DNA of 64,000 bases, taken from the NCBI GenBank assembly GCA_030765055.1, contig CM060958.1, positions 112,011,127 to 112,075,126 of the forward strand, read 5' to 3'. The position numbers and the translations under genes were made by a program. This document shows, in pieces, positions 48,241 to 59,168 of the stretch; the first letter of the stretch is position 1, and the number at the start of each line of letters is the position of its first letter. The notes under the pieces are model-generated. The model was not told the origin of the DNA and did no database searches. It saw nothing but the letters and a program-made list of their open reading frames with translations. Source of the DNA: Mantis religiosa. Its lineage: Eukaryota > Arthropoda > Insecta > Mantodea > Mantidae.

Positions 48241-48735
48241 GGGTTGGCTGATATGTCCCGTGCCTCACATAGCGATGGCGCCACTGGGCCAGTTTGACGC
48301 ATAGCATCATATAGTTTAACGCTAGACTATCTTGTATCCTTAATTACAGGTCAATAACTTGTTTAGTTTCTGAATGACAGCATTTTAAATAAGACTAGTG
48401 TAGAGGTTTGTCGAAAATGGAGGATTTGGAAAAACGAGCATTGACTAAATACCTCCATTTGAAAGGCTTAACGTCCAAAGAAGTCAGGGAGCAAATGGGC
48501 AGTACACTGAAAACTCTACCACTTCATATACAATGATTTAAAAGTGAGTTGAGGAGTTTAAAGTAGGACGTACGAGTACTAGTGATGAGTCTCGCTCTGG
48601 ACGCCCTGAGGAAGTCACAACTCCAGAGATCATTGAAAAAGTTTATCGTTTATTACTGGAAGACCTCAGATTAAAGTTGTATGAGATAACAAGGGCTGTA
48701 AATATATACAAAATCGTGCAGGTAGTACTTTAGGT
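48241..48735 (+). pseudogene. Mariner 5' half, cut off by a Penelope insertion
   Basis: TA then GGGTTGGCTGATATGTCCCG marks the left end. The transposase starts at 48419, MEDLEKRALTKYLHLKGLTS, and runs KEVREQMGSTLKTLP before the frame breaks. Later blocks fit the linker (TPEIIEKVYRLLLEDLRLKL). Sequence ends where the Penelope-like element begins at about 48736. The catalytic half was not found on the far side of the Penelope, so it is missing or too decayed. Confidence 0.8.
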
Positions 48736-48929
48736 AATTTGGAAGTCCAGTTTGTCTTTCACTGGTCTCAACAAATGTTTTATCTGTGGAGGTGGCTTGT
48801 GGATGGTCCTGATGTATTTGGCGACAATTCTGCTGTTTCTGCCCGATAGGTTGCCGGTAAACGGGATGCAGGCTGTAGCAGTAGGCTTATCTGACATTTG
48901 CCTTATTACAGATCTCCCTTTCCTAGCCT

Positions 48930-49260
48930 TCCTGAACTTCCAAGTTCCGGGAGTGCACCGCATTCCCTGTGAATCTGGGACACCGTATATAGGACAAACC
49001 GGAAGGATCATCGCTACAAGAATAAACGAACATGAACGGAGCGTTCGTTTAATGTAACCTGAGAAGTCTGTGCTGGCAGAGCATTGTTTTGTTAACGACC
49101 ATAGAGTCTCTCGGGAGACGACCATCTTGGTAAATGCAACAGTTACTGGGAGCGGCGAATTAAGGAGGCTTTGGCCATTTTCTCCGAGAAGAGCATGCTT
49201 AATCGTGATGCTGTACTTCAGTTCAGCTACTCTTGAAAACTGGTCTTAAAATGGAAATCC
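48930..49260 (+). pseudogene. GIY-YIG endonuclease domain of Penelope-like element, broken
   Basis: PGVHRIPC...PYIGQTGR is the GIY-YIG signature region as it appears in Penelope elements (GVYxIPC), with TRINEHE downstream. A stop follows VRLM (49056), and another frame continues EKSVLAEHCFVNDHRVSRET. In the family this domain nicks target DNA for primed reverse transcription. It is truncated and interrupted, hence non-functional. Confidence 0.8.
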
Positions 49261-49479
49261 GTTGACTTAAGAAGCACAGATCAATACAGCTTCATAATCA
49301 AGTTAAGTTACATTTCTTTGACCCGATTAATTTTCTGTACTCCCGTCATCTCCTGACCTGGCATTTAATTTACTAAAAACAGTCTTTTGTTGAGTAATGC
49401 GAATTTTGAAAGTGTTTTGTCTTCGTTTATATTTGTGTTATATCCAGTGAGTCATTTGTGGTTATAACATTTAATAAAT

Positions 49480-49520
49480 ATCCTGATGATGGGAGAGATG
49501 CAGACTCCCGAAACGTCGAT
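49480..49520 (+). ncRNA. Hammerhead-ribozyme-like motif, Penelope family 1
   Basis: ATC, CTGATGA, T, GGGAG, loop AGATGCAGA, CTCCC, GAA, ACGT, C, GAT. Stem I is ATC/GAT (3 bp), stem II GGGAG/CTCCC (5 bp), stem III the palindrome ACGT, which could only pair in a dimer. The cleavage base would be the C at 49517. One extra U before stem II departs from the consensus. Hammerheads in Penelope-like elements are known; activity of this one is untested. Confidence 0.5.
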
Positions 49521-49600
49521 TTCTGATCGTCTTTTCACCTGGTTTGCTTCCCGACAAAAACTTGAGCATATTCGTCGCCAAGAAAGCTTCAGTTCTTAAA

Positions 49601-50639
49601 GATACACCTGACTTCTAAAACATTGATCTGTAGATATGCTGGAAAAGAAGGATACGTCATACATTTTTCAGTTTTGTGAACATAAGACTATGAAAAAGCA
49701 ACAATAATGTAATTATAAAATTTAAAATATAGTTATAAAAGTGTCTTAAGTAATCAGTTAAGTTTTTATAGAAATTAGGAGCATTTTAAGCAATAGAAAT
49801 GCACCTAAAAGTTTTTAAAGAAAAACTCATTTAAAATTGGAATATGCTTTATAGTGCCGTCCTCAGAAATGCTTCAAGGGCTCCCCATATTGCCAACGTT
49901 AACAAATCAAAATAGCCAAATGAAAGTGCATGGCGTAAAATCTGAGCTGCTGTGCGTAGTTGGGCAATCCCTTCAATGAAATGTTGCATTCTCCATGTAT
50001 ATGACTAGTTGCTAATGCATTTACCAAGTCATTGTATTGGCGTGGGACTGTGTGAGGCTCCAGTGCTGGGCAGCGAATGTTTGGCTAAGGTCGATTACAC
50101 GTTGACGGCCATGTTGTGGTGTGATCAGTTGCTTGCACAAAGGTCTCCCGTTGTTCAGGAACAAAACTTGACCCAGTTTGAGCATGGTAGAGCACCATCA
50201 ACTTGACTAACACAACACAATCAGTAAACAAATGTTACAATCACTGTGGAGTCCTCTGCAAATAGGTCGCTATGGCAGTGTTTACCTCCTTTTCCATGTA
50301 ATGTTAATGACATTTCCAAGGGAATGAACCACTCTTCATTACTCCTACGGGACAATAATGCAATTCCATTAAATCCAACATTGGATATGGAATATGTATT
50401 TATTACATTGCAGTACCACTTGTTTAACTCTGCTATTAAGAGAGTGACTTATTGTTGAGCAGAAAAGAACGAGACACGTAGTTTTAAAATATAGTAGCAG
50501 ACGAAGACATCAGTTGCTGCTACATATACTTTATCCTAGGTCATTCAAAAATTAATGGCAAGATTTTAACTAACCAAATATAGAACATTTTTAGAGCAGT
50601 TACATTACTGCAGTTATTACAAGTAATCTCATCCAACAT
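49601..50639. other. Intron 2 sequence, nothing recognised
   Basis: No recognised coding frame or repeat. Confidence 0.45.
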
Positions 50640-51785
50640 ACATTCGCCTCCACACATCAGGAAGCCGACGGATGCCATTCACAGCGTCTTGTCCTATGGA
50701 AGCAAAAGGAAGGGCGGCAATGAATGGGATAAGAATATGCAAATTTAAGCTAGAAATGACAACAAAGCGGTTAGAAGGAATGTATGAGACACTAGTTGAA
50801 TCCAAAATGTTGTCTGCACTGGAGATCTGGGATGGGGGGGGGGGGGCACAGAGGTAAACAAAACGGTGGACCAAAACTACAGAAAGTTTCGTAAAGAGCT
50901 ACTAGGCTTACCAAGATCAGTCCCTAGGGAAGTAGCTTTAGTAGAATTAGGAAGGACAAGAAGAAATGGAATAATAATGGAAAGAATAATACAATTTTGG
51001 TGTTGGTGTTTGGCCAAAGAAGAGGAAATTATGAAATTATGCATGAGACAGCAAAAAAGATTAGTGAATTCAAATAGTTGGTGGGTAGAGATAGGAGGAA
51101 TTACGGAAAAAATAGGAATGGGAGATATAAGGAAATTAGAGGAAAGAAATACAAGCAACATGAATAAATTGGCAAAATACAGAATAGAAGATATAGAAAG
51201 ACAGGAAATATGGGGAAGTCTAGAAAATATGAAATCATTAAAATTTTACAAGAAAATAAAAGTATATGTAGATCACCACTACAGGCAAGAGAGAGAAGGG
51301 CTAGCTTGGATGAGAACAGGAACAATATTTCTCAGAGGGATAAGAGGCATGGAAAAGCGAATTTGTGAATTGTGTGGGGGGAAAAGAAAGCATAGAACAC
51401 TATGTAACAGAATACGAGGAAGTTGTAAAGTGGAGAGAAAAGGTTTGGGCGGAAAAATGGGTGAAAGTAGAGAAGAGGATAGTAGCTATAAAAATGTTAA
51501 CGGGCAGGGAGGAAAAGAAGGTAACAAGTATTGGTGAGTTCTTGCAGAAAGTTAAAGAAAAATGGGCCAGAAATGTAAATAATATAAGAAAGGAGGATGA
51601 GGGGGGGGGGGAGGGAGAATGGGACTAATTAAGTAACAAGGAGGCATGGAGGTTAAGAGCTCCCTGGTAGAACAGAAGACCAGGGCGTCAAGGTAGCAAC
51701 AAGCTAAATACAAATAAATGTAGCCAAAAGTAGTAAATTGTAAAAATTTGGAATATGCACAATAAAAGTCTAATCTAATCTAATA
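50640..51785 (+). mobile_element. LINE (non-LTR retrotransposon), 5'-truncated
   Basis: The coding part up to about 51625 is the C-terminal region downstream of RT in a common insect non-LTR clade. A short 3' UTR ends in tandem TCTAA units (51771-51785: CTAATCTAATCTAAT), a tail typical of some LINE clades. G runs at 50833 and 51601 cause frameshifts. Confidence 0.82.
50866..51628 (+). pseudogene. LINE C-terminal region, two overlapping frames
   Basis: Frame 1 (50866-51537) has YRKFRKELLGLPRSVPREVA, MERIIQFWCWCLAKEEE, YRQEREGLAWMRTGTI and RICELCGGKRKHRTL. Frame 2 (51365-51628) continues the true sense with CVGGKESIEHYVTEYEEVVK-WREKVWAEKWVK. The CxLCGG...EHxxTECEE pattern is the cysteine-histidine motif near the end of ORF2 in insect LINEs; here it is split by a frameshift near 51380. 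Base composition is A-rich, as in LINE sense strands. Confidence 0.8.
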
Positions 51786-51839
51786 TTCGAACAGACTGCT
51801 ATACTGCTGTCTGGTTCTAAAGTGATTTCCTCTGAGTGG

Positions 51840-52640
51840 TTATTTCCTTTTCAAAAAAGGGTCGAAATCACATGGACTTATATCCGGGGAGCAAGGAGGA
51901 TGCTCCCGAATTTCCCAGTTCCATCTGCAAAGCAAATTAACAACAGGCGCAGGCGTGTGAGAGCGAGCATTATCATATAACACAATGAAATGAGAATTTA
52001 GGAGATTTGGATATTTATGACGGACAACGGGTCTTAAATTGTGTTCCATAAGGTAACTGTAATATACACCATTCACACGATTCCCTTCAGGAACTGAATG
52101 GGTGATAAGAACACCGTCAAAATCATAAGCAACAATGAGCACTACTTTAAGTGGACATTGTCTTGCCGACACATACTTTTGGCCGTGGTAAATCAATGTG
52201 CCGCCATTCATTTGGTAGGTAGCATCGAACCCAGGTATCATACAATGCTATGATACGTCGAAGAAAAGACTCACCTTCACGTTCATAGCGTTCTAAGTGT
52301 AATCTCGCTGTTTCCATTCTCTGTCACATTCTTTGCTCCGTAAGATTTTTTGGGGCCCATCGAGGGCAAATTTTCCTCATCTGTATATCCTTCTCAAGTA
52401 TGTGGGGAATCGTACCAGGAGCAACTCCAACTTCCCTAGCTAGTTCAATACAAGTCTAACAACGATGATGTTCCAGCAGTGCTCTAACAGCATTCACATG
52501 TACATCATCACTTGCTCCACGTTTTTTATGAACGTCTTCCCTTCTTCTACGAAATACATTCGCCCACCTAGCCACGATACAACATGATAAAGCATGTCTA
52601 CTACAATCTTCCAATAATTCTGTATGACACGGCCGAGCAC
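51840..52640 (-). pseudogene. Tc1/mariner transposase, stop-interrupted
   Basis: Minus strand from 52640: TELLEDCSRHALSCCIVARW, RRREDVHKKRGASDD, ALLEHHRC-stop-TCIELAREVG (helix-turn-helix), RKICPRWAPKNL, then RRIIAL and a lesion at the first catalytic block. The 133-codon frame 51840-52241 follows (VLIVAYDFDGVLITHSVPEG, FIVLYDNARSHTPAPVVNLL with the second Asp, HPPCSPDISPCDFDPF with the third). Two stops and damage near the first Asp make it inactive. Length and block order fit a near-complete transposase. Confidence 0.88.
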
Positions 52641-54309
52641 TGATACCTCTTAAAATCTGGATTTTAATGAAGCATCTTTGTATTTTCTATACATATTTCT
52701 AGCACTAAAACTAACAGCCTTGAATTAAACTTACTAAAATGTATTACTAAATAAAATTATTGCCTTCAAACTCACATCTAACAAATATTATATGCTTCTA
52801 TTTTTCACTGTTATCAGCTTACATGATTTACCGCTGATAGAGGCAAATGCAGGCAGTGTTGGCAGTAACTTTTGGATGACCCATGTATATCACTTACTTG
52901 AGACTCTATGCACACACTTATATCAAAACACAACTAATTCGTGGATTGAATCACAACTGGACTGCACTTTGGCCCAGTCTGAACTCTCACTGTCAACTAA
53001 AGACTTATTCGTACAGTTTAAGTGTCTGATCTTTGTAAGACTGTCCCAGAGGTACAGCCAGCTCCTTAAGAACCCGAACGCAAGGGAATACGCTGGAAAT
53101 AAAATGTTCTCAAACGACACAAAACAGAAGTTCTGTAGCCAAAAGTCGGCACACCAAGGCTATTGTTTTGCCCGCGGATGAGTACGACCGGCCATTAAAA
53201 GCAGGAGCCGATTTCTTGTCGGGTCAGTAGTACCAATCCCTCCACGGCAGGTGCCTGTCATGGCCATGTGTTTGTTAGATTTACAGCTCTTCAACATTAA
53301 AATAAACTTCATTATATACACTGTGTTTTCATGTATTCTATTTGTAGTTTTCTGAAAAGGACGTTTATAAAACCCAGAACTCTCTTTCCAGGAAACGCTT
53401 TAAGCAACTATTCTTCGTCAGCCTTTATAGTTAGGTAAAGTTAAGTAAATGTAACATTTCCTTTATGTGGTGGCATTGCGTAATAGACGCCTCCTATTGT
53501 TCAAGATATCTTTATTTTCTCCATATGACTCTCTATGAATTATATTTTGTAGTTACTATTAAAGAAAGATAAAACAAGTCTCTTTGTAAATTTAAGGGCT
53601 TTGCTCATTAAAATATATAAACTCTCTGTAATGTGCTGTATGCTATTTGATGTCTTATTATTAAATATGGATAAAAGTGTAGAAATACACTTTTTAGCAT
53701 AATACAGTACATCTGCCAGTAAGTCTTATAATGTAGGATATCTATTTCATAATATTTTGTACGTTATCATCCATATTTTGTCAAAAAGAACATATTGTTG
53801 CAAACGAGGTTATCAGTTATTACTAAATACAGTTTATCTCTTAAGCGGTTAGCAAAGGGCTAACGTTATACTCTTACAATTGCACACATTCAGAATAAAC
53901 AGAACAGACCTGTCGAATTGAATCAGATCTGAACTGTCGTTACCAGATACAGAAAGTTCGTACCAATTTCCTTGAGCAGTGTAAGAGCGGCCAGGCATGG
54001 CTGTACCACGCAGCGCTACCAGCAAGGGCAAGGTTCGTCGTAGAATGCAACTCATTACTGTAACTTGTATACTAAACTAATACATATTTCATGTTTAGCA
54101 CATGCTTTACACCGAGTGGCCAAATAAATCAAATGTAGTTATGCAGGTGTAGACAGCTTTGTAGCTCACATGAAACCGAGAAAACGATGGCAGTTCTAGC
54201 ATACAAGCTGCCAAACGTCTAGTAACGAACGGTTTCGTAGAAATATGTTATTGATTGCACATTTGTTCAAAGAGTTACCCACAACAATCACACTGTGACA
54301 GCCTAGAGG
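52641..54309. other. Intron 2 sequence, nothing recognised
   Basis: A 129-codon plus frame (52792-53181) has no family features and is not supported. The rest is AT-rich. Confidence 0.4.
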
Positions 54310-54655
54310 TATGGAGCTGACTGAATCTGAGCGGCATGAAGAGCTGTCAAAACGGATTTACCAAACCTCGAGCATTCTACCTGAAATAAAGATGAAAATG
54401 AAAAGTATAATCGAAAAGAATGCACGGTTCGGTATGATTTACTGCATATGAGATGCACTTTTAGATCGCAACAGAAGCTATGATACCGATACGGAACTGA
54501 TAAAAGATTTCAAATATGCCCCGATCACATCATGTGTGGTCGAAAGAACATTTTCGCAGGACAAATCTTGTTTGACAGGATGCAGAATGAATTTTTCTTT
54601 TGAAAGGCTTCAAAGGTATATTACTGTTTTTAGTAATGCGGCCGCAGATGGGTAA
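54310..54655 (+). pseudogene. hAT-type transposase C-terminal remnant
   Basis: About 54505-54650 reads FKYAPITSCVVERTFSQDKS and FSFERLQRYITVFSNA, the hAT dimerisation domain pattern (FxxAPxTSxxVERxFSxxKxxL). About 150 bp upstream includes another segment with broken frames. No terminal repeats were recognised. Confidence 0.7.
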
Positions 54656-55084
54656 ATATGCAATAAAATTCCAGCTTTGTCATTTTGTTTAGTAAGAGTC
54701 TTCAGATGTTTATTAAATGAATTTTATTATTTGGATATTATTTTACATTTGATCAGGAAATATTACAATCCGCGTTATAATTGCTTGAGTGTTGCCACAA
54801 TGTACTTATTTAAATAATGAGATCAGCCAGGAACAAGCCCGTATGTACTACATAAGAATTTGTATGCTCTACATAATGATCTAAATAGGTTTGCATTTAC
54901 GAATGTCTCATAGGACACTTTTCTTCTCTGGGCATACGGTTTCGATGTCCCTTCGCCGTGCGCTCTTATCTATGACTTGTTTGGATGCTGGGAGATAGTC
55001 GGTCGCAACTTGTATAGGGAACGGCGGGCGGTACGAACTACCTACCTCTGGTCATTACTGAATTACAACAATGACTGAACTGCT

Positions 55085-55495
55085 TTCGACGCTAATCACT
55101 GAACTTCCCGTAGGGGAGGGTATCCGTGCCCTTCAGCTGCTTTAGTGCGAGCGCTGCGGACCCTTAGCACTTGTGGTACTTCTGACGTTACTAGAGGCAC
55201 CTCGAGCCGAACTGCCGAGCCCCTCCCGTCGGGGAGTTGTTCGGATTGGGTTGGACTCGAGGGGGCAGTGTGTTCCCGACACCCATGGGGAATTGGGTAC
55301 CTCCGGCCGGCTACGGCCGCCCGGGAGGGGGTAGAGGGTTGCCTAATAAGTCCCGGATACTAGCCTGCATAGCTAGTAAAAGGCGTGCTAGATCACCAGG
55401 CGGCCCCACCGAGGTTTTCGGTAGTCTTCCCTGCGGGGTTGACGCGCGTAAGTGACGTATCCACTTCCATTCCGTCTTGTTGTCAACGGGGGGAG
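55085..55495 (+). repeat. GC-rich repeat D, copy 3
   Basis: Same block order as 16978-17395: GTTCGGATTGGGTTGGACTC, GACACCCATGGGGAATTGGG, GTAGAGGGTTGCCTAA, TAGATCACCAGGCGG, CCTGCGGGGTTGACGCG. GC-rich sequence without homology to the other copies continues to about 55850. Confidence 0.72.
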
Positions 55496-56287
55496 GCTTT
55501 TTAAGAGATGAGGTATTGCCCTATAGAAAGAGCCCTGGAGTTATCCATCGCTCCCAGGTTGAAAAAGGCCAAGGTCCTTGGACGTTAGGGTCTTTGGACT
55601 TTTGGGTAGATCCTCTGCACATAACATGTCACTTCTTAACGTTTTGAGCCTTTCGACTCACACTGAGACTAGAATCGCTGACTTAACCGGCTGGAGGAAT
55701 GTCCGGGGGCACAACTCGGCTCTTCAAGTGGGGTTGGGATACGACGTGGAACGTTCTGAAAAGAGAGTATTCCCGAGTGACACAAAACGAAGACCCTGGA
55801 GACAAAGAAAGTCACACATATCTATTGTTTTATGTAGCTGATTGTTAACCCAGTAACCGGTCATTAACGGAGATAGTCGGTAGGTCAATGTGTGTTAATG
55901 CCTTGATGGCTCTCTCTATTGTGGATATATTTTATTCATCTTGTCTCTAATTATAACGTATAATGGAAAAAACAACAACCAAGGAGGTACAGCAGCTTTA
56001 GGTGTAACTCAATACTGGATTTGAGAATAATAACAATTACTCTGGGAGTATTACACATTCAGTATAACTGGTTTATGAAATATTTCGATTCTATATCTAA
56101 CTTCTCTGACAGTACCTACTATGTACTTTCTCCAAGTGCTCCACTGAAGAAGCACTTCCCTTCTATTTTGACTACAAGTTCCCTAAGGGTTCGCAATAAA
56201 CGTGCCTTTTGTTTTGTGTTGATTGCTTTGCTTTTATAGTACCTGTGTCAATTACAACTAATCACCAAATCTGTTACGATGTTGCAG
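55496..56287. other. Distal intron 2, nothing recognised but the acceptor
   Basis: No gene was recognised. The end TGTTACGATGTTGCAG (56272-56287) is the 3' splice site used by exon 3. Confidence 0.5.
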
Positions 56288-56431
56288 TGTTGCGGAGGGC
56301 GTTTTCCATGTTCGACTCGGGGAAACTGGGTAAAATTGAAAAGGAGAAGGTTCGAACCATCCTCAACACACTCGGTCTTGCGATAGATGATCTGGAACTG
56401 GAGGCACTGCTGGAGCAGGAAGATAAGGAAG
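56288..56431 (+). CDS. TpnC: Troponin C coding exon 3, EF-hand 1 region
   Basis: 144 nt between a TTGCAG acceptor and a GTCAGT donor. With the A left over from exon 2 it reads MLRRAFSMFDSGKLGKIEKE, then KVRTILNTLGLAIDDLELEA and LLEQEDKE, ending one base into the next codon. LRRAFxxFD is the first EF-hand helix. The loop DSGKLGKIEKEK has Lys where the 12th-position Glu should be and lacks acidic residues at positions 3 and 5, so site I should not bind calcium, as in other insect troponin Cs. The protein is the calcium sensor of the thin filament, binding troponin I and T. The remaining three EF-hands lie on exons beyond the window. Confidence 0.92.
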
Positions 56432-57335
56432 GTCAGTATCAAATCTCACATTCATATTCTGTTTCTGTAGAATAAATGTTTAATCTGTATCAAGTACGTT
56501 TATCATTCTAGACGTCTTGCCATTCTATGTTACAGCATAAATTTATAATCACTAGAATAAGCTAAAAGTATATACTTTTTTAAATATGCCTCAGGGTTTG
56601 TTGCTGTATTGGGATCTAGAAGACAGCAATTTTACTAATCATCATCATCGACATCAATATTTACCCAATCGATGAATTAATAGAAATGTTTTCAGTCTTC
56701 TAGAGATATGATATAATTTCTATAAACCAAGTATGACAAAATATTAGAGTATTTGAAGAGAAAGAATAAGCTTTGGTATACTATAGACATATAGTTTTTA
56801 TTATTTCTTACTTATGAAGGGGAACTTATCCCTCGGACTCGTGTGTGTCCCTAAGAAGTTGGGGTGGAGTGAGAGAAGAAAGAGTGTAGCTAGTCAAAAT
56901 TAGAAGACGTATCAGCAAAGGACATCCTATCTACACTTCTCTGGTGGATCTCGTACAGCCATCTGCCCGTGAGCTTATCGCTCCCAATTCGGAGAACGGG
57001 TTTTTACGTAGATCTCCCTTTTACCCTGCCATGCCGCCCTGATGCAACTCTGAAGCAACAAAACAGGATAAAGTTTAAGGAAACTAAAAGTCAAGTGATA
57101 GGAAACTCACCATTCACCTTCCAGCCAAGGAAGCGCCTGTAAAACCCCATGAGTAGAGGAGGTTGTACCGTGAATCAAACCCACCACCTGCTGACTGGAA
57201 GTCATACGTGTTTCTACGTCGACCACCTCTCGCAGTAAATGAAGTTCACATAACATAAAGGCGGAAAATTTTAATATCTCCTACGCCCTCTTAAAATAAG
57301 CATACGCTGGCCAATCAAAAATCGACATGCCCACG
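56432..57335. other. Proximal intron 3, nothing recognised
   Basis: No exon for EF-hand 2 was seen. A GC-richer stretch at about 56890-57215 might be an old repeat (it has CCCATGAGTAGAGGAGG and GAATCAAACCCACCACC, vaguely like repeat E), but I cannot confirm this. Confidence 0.4.
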
Positions 57336-57339
57336 TCAG

Positions 57340-57545
57340 TAGCGTTGGTGGTAGCGTGTCTGCGTCACACAAGAGGTTGTTCGAAAGTCGGTCAGGGTGA
57401 CTTATTTCGATAAATTCTTTTTTCCAGGGTTTTACGTTATCCTTAAAAATAAATGTCTGGTAACACTAGGCAGCTTTACTCATTTCATGTACACATTTCG
57501 TTCATAGTCCCATATGATTTAACATTGGAATATGTAAACTTTTTA
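57340..57545 (+). repeat. SINE family A, diverged
   Basis: Head GTAGCGTTGGTGGTAGCGTG, GGTCAGGGTGACTTATTTCG and the ATATGATTTAACATTGG terminal block. Confidence 0.75.
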
Positions 57546-57857
57546 AAAAGAGCCGACATAATATGCATCCAATGCGGTAGTAAAAAGTATTACGCTTTCG
57601 AAGCTATTTTTGAATACTATCTTGAAATTGTAGAAGTAAAATTTCGATATACAGTTTCATTTTGCTAATTGTAATGTACATAAACAGATGGCTTCTAGAA
57701 AAGTATTAGAAGCTGGAAGATGAAAGTTATATCTACCTATTATATTGTTGAATACAATGATTTAATCGAAATATTTAAATTAGGCAAATTTCAAAGATTT
57801 GTGGAAATTAATCGTTCTTCTATGCTAGCAGTTTGTAGGATAGGTAGAGTCAATGTC

Positions 57858-57922
57858 ATAGCCGGGATCCTAATCCCGGTCTCCGTCCGGTTGCTCTTAA
57901 CCATTGAGCTACCATGGCTAAC
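57858..57922 (-). repeat. tRNA-like sequence 1 of an inverted pair
   Basis: Minus strand GCCATGGTAGCTCAATGGTT AAGAGCAACCGGACGGAGAC matches 58115-58186 in reverse. It has a good A-box and a weak 3' half (GGATCCCGGCTATGAC). Confidence 0.6.
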
Positions 57923-58114
57923 ATGCCAGCATGACATTAAATTATACAAATGACTAGTAATTTTCCCAGTAGAACATTAGGGGTTCTCATATGCAATGAG
58001 ATTTATACATATTGCGGCGACTTACTATGCTGAAGTACTTAAACCCCAGGCTTCATAGTTACTACTATTAGGCTTGGATAGCTAGAGTCAGACTGTAAAG
58101 TTTAATGCCCAGTT

Positions 58115-58186
58115 GGCCATGGTAGCTCAATGGTTAAGAACAACCGGACGCGTATCTGGGTATCCGTAGTTCAATTCCCGGCTATA
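58115..58186 (+). repeat. tRNA-like sequence 2 of an inverted pair
   Basis: GGCCATGGTAGCTCAATGGT (A-box TAGCTCAATGGTTA) followed by GTAGTTCAATTCCCGGCT (B-box). About 72 nt long, but the arms do not fold into a clean cloverleaf by eye, so it is a SINE head or tRNA pseudogene rather than a gene. Confidence 0.6.
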
Positions 58187-58221
58187 GTGTTCAAAATTTT
58201 ATATTTAAAAACTCCAGAAAC

Positions 58222-58232
58222 TGGTTTAAATT
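58222..58232. repeat. 11-bp target duplication of a Penelope-like element (left)
   Basis: TGGTTTAAATT is repeated at 59290-59300 on the far side of the element. Confidence 0.85.
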
Positions 58233-58299
58233 ATGCTCAAGTTGTTCTCGGGAAGCAACCCAGGTGAAAAGACGATTACAAATCGACCTTTAGGAAGTG

Positions 58300-58502
58300 T
58301 TTTTTTTTTTTTAAGTTTACGTCCGCCAACGTTAAGTCATATTGGACGATGCAAGGAATGGGTTAAATGATGCTCAAATCAGCCCAGGGTCCATAGAGCT
58401 TAGGGTTACCACACATTCGCCTTTGAGGATAACGGAAAACCCCGGATAAAACCTTATCCAGGTAAATCACCCTGACCGAGATTCAAACTCGGGACCTCTT
58501 AC
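58300..58502 (-). repeat. SINE family A, head-truncated, inside Penelope
   Basis: T run at 58301-58312, then the reversed SINE A body, ending at GACCTCTT; the tRNA-like head beyond the B-box is missing. The Penelope sequence is interrupted in the loop of its hammerhead-like motif. Confidence 0.82.
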
Positions 58503-58701
58503 GTTTACATTTTCTCCCATGATCAGCATATTTATTAAATGTTATAACCACAAATGAATCACTGAATATAACACAAATATAAATAAAGACAAAACACTAT
58601 CAAAATTTGCATTACTCAACAAAAGACTGTTTTCAGTAAATTAAATGCCAGGTCAGGAGATGGTGTGAGTATAGAAAATTAATTGGGTCTAAGAAACGTA
58701 A

Positions 58702-59097
58702 CTACTTAACTTGATTATGAAGCTGTGTTGATCTGTGCTTCATAAGTCGACGGATTTCCATTTTAAGGCCGGTTTCCAAGAGGAGCTGAACTGAATCCAG
58801 CATCACGATTAAGCGTGCTCCTCGCGGAGGAAATGGCCAAATTCTCCTTAGTTCTCTGCTCCCAATATCCGTTGCCAAGATGGTCGTCTGCCGAAAGTTG
58901 GCTCTATGATCGTTATCAAAACAATCCTCTGCCAGTCTAGACTTCTCATGTTGCATTAAACGAATGCTCCGTTCATGTTCATTTATTCTTGTAGCGATGG
59001 TCCTTCCGGTTTGTCCTATATACGGTGTCCCATATTCACAGGGAATGCGGTACACTCCCGGAACTTGGAAGTCCAGGTTGTCTTTCACTGGTCTCAA
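58702..59097 (-). CDS. Penelope-like GIY-YIG endonuclease, open 131-codon frame
   Basis: MRPVKDNLDFQVPGVYRIPC, EYGTPYIGQTGRTIATRINE, HERSIRLMQHEKSRLAEDCF, then a helical tail to QLHNQVK-stop. GVYRIPC...YIGQTGR is the GIY-YIG signature, with the downstream Arg (TR) and the conserved His-Glu (EHE) of this nuclease. The frame is open to what looks like the natural C-terminus (LLETGLKMEIRRLMKH). The RT domain that should precede it is missing: upstream is the linker (KPPPKAKHLLRPVKD) and then the inverted terminal region. It is a truncated element, not a complete gene. Confidence 0.82.
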   Translation of the reverse strand: MRPVKDNLDFQVPGVYRIPCEYGTPYIGQTGRTIATRINEHERSIRLMQHEKSRLAEDCFDNDHRANFRQTTILATDIGSRELRRIWPFPPRGARLIVMLDSVQLLLETGLKMEIRRLMKHRSTQLHNQVK

Positions 59098-59168
59098 CAG
59101 ATGTTTAGCCTTCGGAGGTGGCTTGTATTTGGCGAGAATTCTGAATAAAATTATAACATTTAATACAT

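Larger units (their letters stand above)
48738..49600 (+). mobile_element. Penelope-like element with internal inversion
   Basis: 48730-48930 encodes, on the minus strand, the linker between RT and endonuclease (TGNLSGRNSRIVAKYIRTIH, KPPPQIKHLLRPVKDKLDFQ). From about 48930 the plus strand encodes FQVPGVHRIPCESGTPYIGQ-TGRIIATRINEHERSVRLM, the GIY-YIG endonuclease. The two halves face opposite ways, so the 5' part is inverted. The 3' non-coding end (49300-49600) carries the hammerhead-like motif and a terminal extension (ATTCGTCGCCAAGAAAGCTTC) also seen at 59250. Confidence 0.85.

Noticed and set aside
50866..51537. Novel 223-codon host protein
   Set aside because: The overlapping frame at 51365-51628, the cysteine motif and the TCTAA tail show it is the end of a LINE ORF2.
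52792..53181. 129-codon plus-strand frame as a gene
   Set aside because: No recognised family and no coding-like composition; it lies within a troponin C intron.
58115..58186. Functional tRNA gene
   Set aside because: The boxes fit but I cannot pair the acceptor stem, and a degenerate inverted copy lies nearby.
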